Below are positions 1-11,918 of a stretch of DNA of 64,000 bases, one piece after another. The DNA is from Ophiobolus disseminans (lineage: Eukaryota; Ascomycota; Dothideomycetes; Pleosporales; Phaeosphaeriaceae), in the NCBI GenBank assembly GCA_010093685.1, contig MU006217.1, positions 768,911-832,910 of the forward strand, in the 5' to 3' direction. Under the pieces are notes generated by a model that did not search any database, had not been told where the DNA came from, and saw only the letters and a program-made list of their open reading frames with translations. The stretch's first letter is position 1; every line of letters starts with the position of its first letter. The translations under genes and the position numbers were made by a program.

Positions 1-1421
1 CGGAATTGTATGCGCGTGGTGATCTTCGCGTCTGTGTTGGTGGGCTCAGTGTGTGGGGTGTGTGCTGAGATGGCTGCGAAGACAGGATTTGAAGGAGCGC
101 TGGCTTCTTCCTGGACCGGCTCCGGTTGTGGCTCTGCTTGTGCGGGAGCCTTGCCCTTGATGTTGTCCATGGACTTTGTGAGCGCGTCTGGGTCATCGTC
201 CTTGGGGCCTTTGCCGTTCTCCATGCTGTTTTGGAGTGCCATTTCTAGCATCTCCTCTTCAGTCATGCGGCCAACGTCCTTGGACTTGCTCTCCGCTTTC
301 CGCTTTGCCACTGGGTTCTTGGCCTTGACATCCAGGCTGTAGCGGTCGAGGAACTCGTGCAGCTGAGCATGGAAATCCACAGGCTCGGGTATTGGTGGGC
401 CGGACCAGACCTTGACCTGCTCACCTGTGCGGGGGTCGACGATGGCAATGTGTGGATATGCGTCTGAGCTGTCGCGTGCGTGGAAGTAGTAGTTGACGTA
501 CTGCTGGCCGCGGGGATCGTCTTTGGCGTACTGCATGAAGATGAAGTTCTCCCGCACTGTAGCCTTGATCTCGTCGTTCTTCCAGATGTCCCGATTAAGG
601 CGCTGGCAGTCGAAGATGGCGGGGTCCTGGATGTTCACAATGAGCCACTTCAGCTCATCCTTGCCCATATCGCGTGCCTTTTCCCACGAGCCTTGGAACA
701 TCAATTCGAACGGTGGCCTGAACAGCTCTGCAAGCATGTTCATCTTGGAAGACTGCTCTGAGGCGCCGCCGGTAGCCGTCGCCAGCTCGCGTCGCCGAGC
801 ACTAGAGTCCGTAGTCTCGTCCCACACGTTGCTTGGAGTCGTCCGCTGGTTGAAGATGCCGGCACGGGCTAGATAGTCTGCGTTAGTATCTGCAAGCTCG
901 CCAAATTGCACCCACGAAGAATAGGGCATACCTGTTCGGCGCCTAGCCAGCTGCTCTTGTACCGCGGCATCCAGGTCGTCGTTGTCGTCTGCATCTGCTG
1001 GGCCCCAGTTGGAGCCCGGGCCGATCAGAGTCTCTGTTGTCCGCTGCATGGGCGCCCGTACCTCCTCCTCGCCGGGAGGGCCACCGCCGCCATACATCTC
1101 CTCTTGTAGCCGCCGTGCCATGGCCTCATCGTCCTCCAGGGCGGGCGGCGGTCGCGCGGGTGGGTTGGATGTGTGGGCGGCGGGGTCGAAGTCAGACATG
1201 TCCTCGTCTGAGTCAATAGTTATGGGGTCTCGTGCCGAGGCGGCGGCATTCTGTGCGGGAGCTGGGGCGGCCGGTGCGCCACCGAGATCGAGGTTTGGGC
1301 TGTCAAAGTAAAGCTGGATGGCCTGCTCGAAGTTGCCCTCGGTCAGGCGCAGGTACTGGGCTGCCTTGTCAGGGTCACACGACGTGATGCTCACGAAGTT
1401 GACAATGTTCTCGTCTTCCAT
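1..1421 (-). CDS. UBX5: UAS/UBX-domain Cdc48 adaptor (Ubx5/UBXN7-like), 3' end cut by window edge
   Basis: Model: complement(join(<1..868, 932..1421)). The protein reads from an ATG at 1421. It has an N-terminal UBA-like helix bundle (residues about 1-45, starting MEDENIVNFVSITS), an acidic linker, a thioredoxin-like UAS domain (about 205-335, with FRPPFELMF and the core WLIVNIQDP), a UIM-like helix (TEEEMLEMALQNSMEN, about 375), a charged linker, and the first strand of a C-terminal UBX domain (ITTRIQF) where the sequence runs off the window. This UBA-UAS-UIM-UBX order is that of Ubx5/UBXN7, which connect ubiquitylated clients and cullin ligases to Cdc48/p97. A 63-bp intron (869-931) is inferred from a GTATG donor, a TACTAAC branch point and TAG. 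It keeps the frame, and splicing gives the family-like junction TARAGIFNQR. The gene is head-to-head with ECM29. The domain order is seen directly; the client role is by homology. Confidence 0.88.
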   Translation of the reverse strand, partial: MEDENIVNFVSITSCDPDKAAQYLRLTEGNFEQAIQLYFDSPNLDLGGAPAAPAPAQNAAASARDPITIDSDEDMSDFDPAAHTSNPPARPPPALEDDEAMARRLQEEMYGGGGPPGEEEVRAPMQRTTETLIGPGSNWGPADADDNDDLDAAVQEQLARRRTGMPYSSWVQFGELADTNADYLARAGIFNQRTTPSNVWDETTDSSARRRELATATGGASEQSSKMNMLAELFRPPFELMFQGSWEKARDMGKDELKWLIVNIQDPAIFDCQRLNRDIWKNDEIKATVRENFIFMQYAKDDPRGQQYVNYYFHARDSSDAYPHIAIVDPRTGEQVKVWSGPPIPEPVDFHAQLHEFLDRYSLDVKAKNPVAKRKAESKSKDVGRMTEEEMLEMALQNSMENGKGPKDDDPDALTKSMDNIKGKAPAQAEPQPEPVQEEASAPSNPVFAAISAHTPHTEPTNTDAKITTRIQF

Positions 1422-2271
1422 GGTGGGCGAATGTGGCTGTTGAATTTGCGTTTGAGAGTTCTGGTCAAGGTGGGGTGTGGGTGACTGGGACAGCCGAGCG
1501 CGCGAGGAAATATAGCCTGAGGCGCTGCTCCAAGCTTCTGAGACAGCCGATTGAAGGGTTCCAGGCAGTCGTTGAGGGCGTATCAAGGGCCGGGTGGCGG
1601 GTGGTGGACCAAGTAAAGCGGCAGCGGGGCAGTTTATGTAGCCATGGAGAAGCGACGAACAAGCGTGATGATGCGTGTACAATGCTGCGGCAGCGGCCTA
1701 TTTGCCGAGCAAGAAGGCGTGCGAACGGGTGAAGGCTCAGCACGAGGTGAGTGCTGGGTGTGATTGTCGACTGTCGTAGCACGAAACGGTCAACGGGTTC
1801 CGATGGCGTTTGGCGCGCTCGGAACGGAAATGCGATGGATGTTCGGAGGAGAGGCAGCTGGAAGGCGCGTCTGCGGGCGAATGTTGGCTCTCTAGATACA
1901 AGAATCTGGCGGCAAGGCTCGGCAAGAGGCTGTCGACGTGTAGAGAAGCACGTCGAAGGCGCGATGCGTTTGTTGCAGGCAGCCAGGCCCGCGTCATTGC
2001 TAGCGCCCGTGACATCCCTGCGCAGGGTCGCCTGCGAGTGAAAGCAATCACCCGACGGAGAAAGCGTGACGTGCTCTGCTCACAGCACCACCACTGTGAT
2101 TCGCCGCTTACCCATCCACGGGCCGCGACAGCTGCATCTGCCTGTGGCGCTCATCTTAAGGGTTTCCTTGTCACATCTTCGTGATATCAAATCACCGAGG
2201 GTCTCTTTGCCGTATCTTCGTGATATAAGACCACAAGACCTCCACGCTACACACTTGCACACTTCCTCAAC
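1422..2271. promoter_or_regulatory. Divergent promoter between the UBX gene and ECM29
   Basis: This 850-bp region has no supportable gene and must hold both promoters. I looked for the proteasome-gene element GGTGGCAAA and saw no full match on either strand. The last 110 bp before the ECM29 ATG carry a short imperfect tandem duplication, listed separately. Confidence 0.6.
2160..2237. repeat. Imperfect 39-bp tandem duplication in the ECM29 leader
   Basis: Two copies start at 2160 and 2199, each opening with GGGT and sharing ATCTTCGTGATAT. In the first 28 positions the five mismatches are all transitions. The second copy ends about 35 bp before the ECM29 start codon, so it probably lies in the 5' untranslated leader or core promoter. 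Confidence 0.6.
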
Positions 2272-5200
2272 ATGGCGGACGCACAAGCCGCCAAGGCCAA
2301 AGAGCTTGCTCTTGTTGGCAAGGTCGAGATGCGCATTGCCCTCGCAAGCTCGGAGAAGAAGCTCGAGGACTTGCTGAAGATATATCTTGCCCCACTGCTC
2401 CTCAAACTTGGCTCTGAGTATGTGGCTGTGAGGAACAAGGTAGGCATTTCGAATACATACAAACTCATCCCAAGCACATCTCTATGCCCAGAGCACCGCT
2501 AATAGCGGCCTCTTGTTTCAGGTCATCTCCATATGTCAGCATATCAACACCCGCATCAAGTCACAGTACGCATTTCAACCTCTACAACTCAATGGTCTCA
2601 ATGTCTAATTCCATATACAGAGACATCAAGCTCCCAGTGGCCGCTCTGCTCAAACAATACAAGGAGAACCCGGACATTTCACTAATACGGCACTTCGACA
2701 TTCTCTACATTCAACAGGGCATCTCACGGCTCTCCGTATCTGAGCGGCTTGAGCTACTACCCATCCTCCTCCAGGGCATCGCCAAAGATTTCGAGAAGTC
2801 GACACAACACGCTTCTCAGTTGTTCCACCTCATTCTACGACTCCTCGTCCACTTCAAGCTCCCCTTGCGCGGCAGCAAAGAAGATGACGAGCTCAGGGCG
2901 ACCTTGGGATTGGGCAACGAAGATGCGGCGTTTCTGTCCGAATGGTTCGCCAAGTTGCTTTTATTTCAGGTTGTGCGCGCGAGTAGCCCTGAAGCCGCAA
3001 GCTCACTGAGATGTCCCGGTCTATCAGTAGAAGACTACAAATTCCTTACGCAACAAGGGAAGCCAGATGCCTGGGACCCCGCCTCCGACTCAGGCCTCAA
3101 TTTAACAGAGTCAAAGGCACTGGTCGTACGCTTATTAGCGAGCGGGCTTTTCAAGGAAAACGAGAAGTTCTATCCGGCACTGTTCGCCTCCGCTGATACC
3201 AACTCCCGCATTTCAGAGGTCGGCGAAGACACCTTGAAGCGGGTTATGCTTACCAAAAATCTTGAAGACCCCAAAACCGTGGAAACTTTGCTTGAGCTTT
3301 ACTTTGGCTCATCCACAGCCGAGGGGCAGCTGCCAGTGAAGACACCGTTACGCATCAGGATTCTAGGAGTCCTTGCAAGATCGGAAAAGTGTTCAGCATA
3401 TCCGCACCAGGTTGCCAAGATCGTTGAAGAAGGGCTGTTGTCAGCCGAACTAAATCCTACAAACAAGACAGCGGGGCGAGAAGCTTCCCGATTCCGCTCA
3501 GCAATCTTCCTCCTGGTTAACTTTGTCGCGCGCCGTGGAGCACAGGCGGATCTAGCCATCGTCGCGTCAGGGCTCGTTGGCAACCTGAGAGCTTTCGTAC
3601 AGGATCAGGGTTGGCCGATAGCGGACCGAGACCAAGACATGGAGCTTCGAGGATACGGTTACGAGACGATCGGTCTACTGGCCAAGGCTGCACCTGATAC
3701 AATTCTCCTCGAGCCCACACTGGACTTACTAGAATGGCTATTCCGCTCGCTCCGTGAAGACACTGCGGGAAAAGATGTCGCTGTCAGCATAGAGGAGGCT
3801 CTATCCTCCGTATTAGGAGCCTTTACCAAACCTTTCGACCCGTCCGTTATGCCTGGATTCCGACGATTATTGCTCAGATACGCTGCTTTGGGCCAGGTTA
3901 CCGCGCAAGCTTCCGATCGCATCATAAGAAGCACCCGCTACGTTGCCACGCGGTTTGCAAACAAATGTCTCCCCTACGATGACGTGCTGGCGCGGTGGGT
4001 TGACATCCTCGCTGTGAGCGGAGGTGCAGCCGAGAGGCACGAAGTGGTCGAGGAAGGACGACGAGGCCTGGATCCGTACTGGTTCAAGATGTCAAACACC
4101 CTCCCAGGGTCAAATCAAGAGGAGAACGACCTGATTTTCCCAGATTTCGACAAGTTGATAAGCTTCGTCTTTGTACAACAAGGCGATGACGAAGACGCAA
4201 TGGACATCGATGGTTCAGCAGATGTTATCGGTCAGGTCAAGCACTTCACTCAACAACATCCGCACGCAATCTCCACCGTTATCACTTTCTGTTCTCAGAT
4301 TGCACTGCAATCAGCACTCACCGAGAGAGGTATGGGTGATACAGTTGCTGAAGACTGGGGAAGGAAGCTAGAGAGTCTGATGACTACAGACGCGCGTGCA
4401 CGGCAGGCCTTCCGTTCCTACGCTACGCACGACGTTCATGCTCAATCCCTTGCTGCAATCTTAAGAGCAAGCTTTGATCGACTTACCCAGAACGAGCTCG
4501 GCGATGTTGGCGATATCGGAAGTACATTTGTGCGGTTACTGTCGTTATTGCCTCAACGTCACTGGGTCCTCGCAGACCTCGTCCAAGATTTCACAGCGCT
4601 TCACCCATCTGTACTATCGAACAACGCTAATCGACGACTTGCTGCTGCACATGCGTATGGCTTGCTCGCTTCACATAATGATTGCGACCAAGATTCTTTG
4701 CGGAAGTCACAGACTCAATTCTTCGAAAAATTGAGTACCTGGAAAACCGCTGTTGGCGGCGACATCAACCAAATCAGCGGAATCGTCGTTGCACTTGGGT
4801 ACTACTTCAGCAGAGCATTTTGGAGGAGCAAAGCATCCGCAGCCATCATTACCGAGGACCATCCTGTGCATCAGCTTCTGCAAAACGTCGTTGAGATACT
4901 GAAAGAGTCAAGGGACGAAACTTTGAAGGGAGCCGCTCATACCTGTCTTGACCAGCTTAGTCTCTTCCATGTCATTACACCTGGGTCCATCTCTCAGTAT
5001 GCTAAGCTCGAAGACATTGCTCAGCACGTGTACGATTCCGCAAAGAAAGGCACGACAAACGCAATACTCGCCCTGGGACATCTATCAATGATTACCGAGG
5101 AGCCGGAAACTGGTGCTGAGGACGCAACCGATTACAAGTTCATCGGTGACAAGCTGTATGAGTTGCATGAGGTTCGTGAAACAGAAGTTCAATTTGCCGT

Positions 5201-7594
5201 TGGAGAAGCATTGAGCTGCTTTGCTTCCGGTTGGGAGTCAAAAACTCTCATCGCCGAATTGGACGTACTACATCCGGACCAGACATACGATCCATGGGAT
5301 GCACCACTTCAAACACCATCTGGGCCAAAGCGGGATAGGACGCTGGGTGCAGTCCTGGAGAAGACTCTTAAAGGCTGTCGACAGAGCAAGCCGTCTCTGA
5401 GGAAGGCATCAGTTATCTGGCTTTTGTGCCTTCTACAGTACAGTGGTAACAAACCAGAAATGCAGAATTACCTAGGCCAGTGTCAAGTTGCGTTCAAGAG
5501 TTGCCTCTCGAACCGTGACGAGGTGGTGCAAGAAGCAGCATCTCGAGGACTTGGGTTGGTCTACGAGAAGGGTGACCGTCAGCTCAAGGACGATCTCGTT
5601 CGCGATTTAGTCGGCTCCTTTTCGGACAACAAGTCGAAGATCACGGGCAACGTCACAGAAGATACACAGCTCTTTGATGAGGGCGCATTGCCTACTGGCG
5701 ATGGTTCCATCACGACATACAAGGACATATTGAATCTGGCAACTGATGTAGGCGATTCGAGTTTGGTGTATCGTTTCATGTCGATGGCTTCACATAACTC
5801 GATCTGGCAAAGTAGAGCAGCCTTTGGGCGCTTCGGCTTGAGCAATATTTTCTCGGACTCCAGCGTAGATGGGTACTTGGCTGAAAACCCCAAGCTTTAT
5901 CCGAAGCTGTTCCGATACAGGTATGTCTGCTAATGGCTTGTGTCACGCAGTGAGTGTTAACAGAAGCACAGATTTGACCCCAACCCAAATGTGCAACGCT
6001 CGATGAACGATATTTGGGCTGCACTCGTCAAAGACTCCTCGGGAACCATCGATAAGCACTTCGATGCTATCATGGGCGATTTACTTGCTAGCATCCTGGG
6101 TAAGGAATGGCGTGTCCGCCAGGCATGTTGCGCAGCCATTGCAGACTTGATGCAAGGCCGTGGCGTTGACAAAGTAAGTGAATGACTATAATACGACCGT
6201 TCCAGAAATTCGCTAACACTACCGAGTACGAGAAATACCTCACCCAGGTCTGGGACAAGTGCTTCAAAGTCTTAGATGACATCAAAGAGACGGTCCGCGT
6301 TGCCGCTGCAGCTCTCGCACGTGTCTTGACCGCCATTCTCACACGGTCATTAGAAGCTGGCGACGCATCAGTCAAGTCTGCAAATGCCCAGCTCACACGC
6401 GTTCTTCCTTTCCTCTTCTCAACTTCAGGTCTCGAATCCTCTGCCGAAGAAGTTCGCATCTTCTCCGTGCAGACTCTGCTTCAAATCGTCAAGAAAGCCA
6501 ACGCCACAACATTGAATCCCCACGTTCCCGAGCTCGTCGAGCGCCTACTAGGCCTTCTAAGTTCCCTCGAGCCCGAAGCAGTCAACTACATCCATCTCAA
6601 CGCCAAGAAGTACAACCTCACCGAGCAAAAGATCGACGACATGCGTCTCCAAAGCGTCCGCACCTCCCCCCTGACCGAATCCATCGAGCGCTGCCTCGAC
6701 CTCGCCGACGCCGAAGCAATGAAACTCCTCGTCCCCCGCATCGAAGCGGCCATGAAATCCGCAGTCGGCCTCCCCTCCAAAGTAGGCTGCTCCCGCGTCC
6801 TCGTCACACTCGCCACACGCCACCGCTTCGTCTTCAACCCCTACGCAGACCAATTTCTCAAACTCATCCACAAGCAAATCCACGACCGTAACGAAACCGT
6901 CTCATCCAGCTACGCCGCTGCAGCAGGATACCTAGCGCGCCTCGCGTCCGATAAACAGATCCTAGCCACAATCACTTTCACCAATAAACTCTACTTCGAC
7001 TCCGAAGAAAACAGCGACAGAAACCGCCTCCTAGCCGCAGACATGATCCGCGCTATCAGCTCACATGCTACAGACCGCTTCACTGCGCTCTCGGCCAGTT
7101 TGCTGCCGTTCATATACCTCGCTAAACACGACAGCGACGAAGCGACGCGCAAACTCTTCGCAGAGACGTGGGACGACCACGTCGCCGGCCCCCGCACAGT
7201 GTCGCTGTATCTCAAAGAAATCCTCGCCCTGGCGGACGCACATCTCGAATCGAGGCAGTGGGCGATTAAACACACATCCGCGAAGACTGTTGCGAACGCT
7301 GTGTTGGCGATTACGAGTGCGGTCGGCAGCGACAAAATTGACGCTGGGACGGCGGCGGCGGTGTGGCCTGTGCTGGATAAGGCGCTGAGCGGGAAGAGCT
7401 GGGAGGGTAAGGAAGTTGTGTTGGAGGGCTTTGTGCGGTTTGTGGAGAGGAGCGAGGGCTGGTGGAAGGGTGATGAGGCTGTTGCGAGGCAGCTGGAGAA
7501 AGTTGCCGCGAGGGAGAGTAAGAGGCAGGAGGGGAAGAATGAGAAGGTTGTTGCTGGGGTGTTGGGGAACTTGAGGGAGTTTCTCAAGATGTAG
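2272..7594 (+). CDS. ECM29: Proteasome adaptor/scaffold protein Ecm29
   Basis: Model: join(2272..2439, 2522..2565, 2621..5920, 5972..6173, 6227..7594), 1693 aa, close to the yeast and human lengths of about 1850. Recognisable Ecm29 stretches are EKKLEDLLKIYLAPLL near the N-terminus, HFDILYIQQGISRL, and DDIKETVR in the C-terminal half. The rest is helical HEAT-like repeat. Ecm29 tethers the 26S proteasome core to its regulatory particle, stabilises or inhibits it under stress, and links it to motors and membranes. Intron 4 is the weak point: a 53-bp intron ending at 6226 has a CTAAC branch point and joins DK to YEKYLTQ. Ending at 6205 would need a 32-bp intron and add seven residues. The last 300 bp differ in codon use (more G at third positions) from the rest, a common 3'-end effect. 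Convergent with the RhoGAP gene. Confidence 0.95.
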
Positions 7595-8289
7595 AGGATT
7601 TAAGAAGGGGGGTATGGGTAGATTGATGATGGGATGGGATTAGATTTCGTATTTCAAGTTTCCGTCACGTACAGAGGCTGTTTTGGGTTCATGCGATGCG
7701 TATAGAGATGGTTCGTACATGTATACGCAGAAACTACATGATCACAAGGGAACCTTCCAAGGTTGGAAGCAAAGTCAAAATCACATGGTCATGGTCACAC
7801 TAGAACGAATTTCAAGATTCAAAAAGCAAGGGGTGAATTGCTGGCGCTCAAGCAATCAACCGTGAGCCTCTGCCAGCGTAAAGACAACTCTACTCATCCT
7901 CCAGTCCAGCACATCGTGCTAACAGGAAGACAATGCAACTTCTTCCAGCTCATCCATCCATCGCATCAGTGTGATATCGTACAAAAGACTTCCCATTATC
8001 CTATCCCCGCTCAAATGCTGACAGTCTGCCAATCCCGGCTGGAAACGAAACGCCCCCAGTCCCACCGTCAATGCTAGGTAGGGCCCGTGAAATGCGTAGA
8101 CAAAAACTCCGCCGCTGAATACTTAATAAACCATAAGAGTGAAAATGATGGGCCGCCACAAGCCCAAGTAAGCTCATGAAGGGGTATCGTGATGCTCGTG
8201 GCAGCCTCTACCAGACGAACTGAAAAATGCGGGTGTGCATGGCGATTCGGATATGGATGTCCTTACCGCCTTTGTTGTCGAACCGTGTA
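7595..8289. other. Convergent intergenic region (ECM29 / RhoGAP 3' ends)
   Basis: These 695 bp lie between two stop codons facing each other and presumably hold both 3' untranslated regions. I see only short chance reading frames, no repeat and no RNA gene. Confidence 0.6.
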
Positions 8290-10705
8290 CTAGAACTTTA
8301 TGTTGAATGGGGAGCTTGGCGGGTTGTTCAGATCGAGGCGAAATTGCGTCGACTCAGACGTGCCGCGGGTATGGAGGTTCGCTTGGGTAGGTGTCGCTGC
8401 ATCGTCTCCGTCAATGGATGTCTCAGTGCTCACCGATGGTAGTGCTCGCCTAGGTGTTCCGCGACTGCTGAAGCCGTCTCGGCTATCCGCAGATGAAAGG
8501 GTTCGCTCAGTGGACGAATCGCGATCGAGATGCTGGGAGCGCTGTGCAAGCTCGTTTGGAGATTCAGAAACCACAAACACGACACTAGGTGATGTAGTGC
8601 GGCCGTTTCTGTCGGTAGAGACGTCCCGGGGAGCAGTCTTGGGCTTGTCTACGGACGCGCTTCGTGAAGACTTTGTTTTCGGTACATTGCCGACGCGAGG
8701 CGATGGCTGAGGGGGATTGGATTTGCCCAAGTTTTGAGACTGCCCATTGCGAGCTGGCGTCGGTGGCTGGGTTGGCACCTCCAAAGATTGCAAGTATTCC
8801 ATCTCTGCTCCCAGGTAGTCCTTCTCCGTCCAGCAGCCTTGCCAACAGTTTCGCCAGTCCAGAATAAGGAACTGGAAGCAAAATGCGTCGATCTTGATAG
8901 CTGGCTGGAAACAGATGCACAAGTTGTTGTAGTTCATCTTGTTGAACTCGGAGCATGAATGCAACAGGCTGATGTGGCACGTGATTGCGAACAGCAGGTA
9001 GTAATTGAAGGGCGGCAGTCTGGAAAGCTCGTCCTTCAGCAACTGGGGTGTGGTCTTGGCACCCTGACACGATTGCTGGATGCGTGCTTGGACCTCCTTG
9101 GGGAAAATCTCATCGGGAAGATGTCGTAGCCAGGCCTTGAAGAGAGAGCCAATTACATTGGGATCGTTGAGGTTCGAGTCGCTGATCAGATCGATGTCAC
9201 CGTCTGACTATGGTTAGTAGCAGTTCAACTGTTAGATATATGCTTTCTTACCCGTATCGAACTTGCGCTCGTAGTATCGAACTTGTTGGGCAGAACCTGG
9301 AACTCGGTAAAGTCCTTCCTCTTCACAGCCTCGCATGTTCAGATAGCTGCATGTGGTTAGTAGTGTTCCTGCACAACTTGATCACGGCCACTTACTCAAT
9401 GCAGCGCCAAGGGAGTGCAGGCATCCAGAACTCGGTCTTGTCTCTGGACTGCTCCAAGCGGGACGATATCCGCGTCAACCGGGTCTGCTCGATGAGAGGC
9501 TTGTGGATAACCTTGCAAACGTATGGCTCGTTGGTGGCCAAGGTGGGAGTCTCGTGGTTGCTGGAGCTACGACCAAGCTTTCCAAAGATGCCTTTGCGTG
9601 CGGAGTCCATCTTGTCTCCAACTTTGCGCGCCCCTGATCCAATGCTGGACATGAAAGTAGCGCCCTTGTGCTCGTTGTAGGAGCTTGATGCAAGCGAGCC
9701 CTGCTCTACCCGGTCCCTTCGATGATCGTCGTCACGATGGTTGCTGTCGTGTCTGTCCGCAGAATGTGTGCGCATCTTGCCCTGGCCAACGAGCGATCGC
9801 CAAGACTGACCCTTCTCTAACGGGGCTGTCTTCAATGAGGTGTCGCCGTTCGTCGTCCAGGTCGCAGCAATGTCTGGCGAGAGTTGTGGCGGGGGAGCTT
9901 TATTGAGCTTTGTACGAGGCCCCGAATTCTCGTCTCCTTTGACGGATCGTGTTCTTGACAGCATGCCACCCTGCTTCTTTGGTTTGGCGGTGTGGCGCGT
10001 CGAGTGGTCGGCCTGCTCAAGAGGCTCGTTGGACATGCCAGACCCACTTCGGTGGTCAAGGCGTACGATCTCGGAACGGTTATCTGGACTTGTCAGCATA
10101 GGGCGAGGCGACTAATTGTTCCATCGCCTACCGTCTGAAGTTGGTGTCTGGATCGGACGACTCAGGTCTGGTGTCGATGTACCTCCCCGTCCGTTGGAGT
10201 ATACAGGCGATGGTTGCTCAGGAATCTGTCGGATGGAGCTGTCGTGGTTTGCTATGCGTGAGGATGATTTGTTTGCACCAAAGTTTGAAAAGATGCTTTT
10301 TGAGTCTTTGCGCAATTTCGGCGACGCCGGTGACTCAGGCGGATTGCGGAAGGGCGCGTTTGGTGACGCAAATTCGGCCCCATTGAAGCCCGGAGATTTG
10401 GGGCTCTTGGGACTCATGGGGGTGTTTGTGTTTGTGTTCTCCTTGGACTTGCCCCTCATGGCCAGCGACAGCGTTGAAGACTTGGGCATTTTGCGCAGCT
10501 GCTTCCGCGGCGGGTGCCCGGGTTCGGTGAAAGTGTTGTGTAGGAGGCCCTCGAGTTCGGGGCAGGTGAGTGCGTGCTCGAAAAGACGCTGCGATGCACG
10601 TGGATGAGGTATCGGCGGTTTCAACGGAAGCGGCGCATGGGTCGCTGCGGCTGCGTGGGGACGGTCGTGGGCGGCTGCGCGGTGTTCAAGTCTATGTTTG
10701 CCCAT
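8290..10705 (-). CDS. RhoGAP-domain protein (Rho-type GTPase-activating protein)
   Basis: Model: complement(join(8290..9203, 9252..9346, 9396..10083, 10132..10705)), about 756 aa. The N-terminal half is low-complexity and rich in Ser/Pro (repeated SPKSP motifs). The RhoGAP domain lies at about residues 375-575, with the arginine-finger motif EEEGLYRVPGS, the KAWLRHLPDEIFP helix and the NYNNLCICFQPA helix. The C-terminal tail is again Ser/Pro-rich and ends PFNIKF. RhoGAPs switch off Rho/Cdc42 GTPases that control polarity and wall synthesis; the specific target cannot be read here. All three introns are 48-49 bp with clear CTAAC/CTGAC branch points. The 5' end is uncertain: the first in-frame ATG is 10705, but the frame stays open upstream to about 10765 (see findings). 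Divergent from BET2. Confidence 0.85.
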
Positions 10706-11918
10706 GGCTGTCAGCGCATTCACTTGAGGGGGAAGTCGGCCCCAGATGTACTCGGCAGAGTATTAGAGGGCGCGCGGGGTGGTACGAACCGTAAGGCCCT
10801 GGCGAGGTGGTTGTGTGCCCCGACCAGCACTCTGTCTCCTGCGGGCGCTCACCGATGCGTGTGCGTGGAAGACTCGAGGATGGAGGCTAGCTGGCTGGGC
10901 GTGCCTTGGATGCAGGAGCCCGCTGAGACGGATAGCACGCGCGTACGACCTGCGACTGCCTTGGAGATAGGCCCGACGTCTCCCTGGCAGCAGCTACAGG
11001 ACAGCGGTCCAAGACTGGTGTCGGAGTGGCAGGATGTCAAGCGCGAGCCTGGGACACAGTCAGCATTGGTTGCGGAACGTGAAAGGGGCGGGCCATTGGC
11101 GACATGTTGTACGACATTGAGCAGCGGCCACACTGGAACAAAGAGGGAGGGGAGTCCACGAGCATACATACCCACTTTGTACATGCACAAGGGGTCTGCC
11201 GCCAGTGCTCGCAGAGGCACAAAGACACACACAGCGGGCGGGAGCCGGGGACGCCGCCGGAAGGGCAGTCGAGAGGGCGACGGTGGGAGTTTGGAGTAGA
11301 GGACCTATTTTGGTCGCAACAAACGTGCGTTCCTGACTACGGTCCTATTAGCACGGGGTCCCGCGTCGTGAGAAGTGCGCGCGAAAACAAGACGTCACAA
11401 CTGGCTGGCGAGGCCGGGCTGGGCTGGGCTGTGGGCGTACGGTCAGTGGCAGAGGGCAGCAGCACAGAAGTGCCAAACGAGGTGTGCGAAAGAGTGCCAG
11501 AGGTCTTCAGCGCATGGTACACAGTAAAGGCAGGAGCGACGGCGGCTACGCTTGATAGGCTGCACAGGTGAGAGGCGTGCACGGCCCCAGGAACGCGACG
11601 CTACTCAAACTCGCAGTAAACTCCGCCTAACATGAACGTGACAAGTGACAAGGGATGGTGAACCACGAATATTGAGGTGCGCCGGTAGCGGCGGTACGGA
11701 CGGGGGATACGAACTACGTTGAGACGGCGCATCCGCTTTATGGGCCGCCGCAGCAGGGCTTCGACATGAGATATTCCATCGTGCCAAGACCCACGAAGAT
11801 CGTTTCACTCTCGTTGCGTCAGGCTGCACCCTAGTCGCCGCTAGACCCAGACATCAATGCGCCGCCGCTCCTCCATCACCAACTGCTGTCTCTCCACCAT
11901 CCAACACCCCTTGCGAGC
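10706..11918. promoter_or_regulatory. Divergent promoter region between RhoGAP gene and BET2
   Basis: This 1.2-kb GC-rich stretch separates the two starts. It contains long open frames on both strands, but their composition is biased and they overlap the RhoGAP N-terminus, so I do not call them. A missing first exon of the RhoGAP gene may lie here. A short run of GGGCT repeats sits near 11415. Confidence 0.5.

Noticed and set aside
6174..6205. 32-bp alternative for ECM29 intron 4
   Set aside because: Too short for a fungal intron; the 53-bp version has a branch point and keeps the same frame.
10574..11299. 241-codon plus-strand frame in the RhoGAP/BET2 gap
   Set aside because: It overlaps the RhoGAP N-terminus antisense, is Arg/Gly/Cys-rich from GC bias, and shows no motif.
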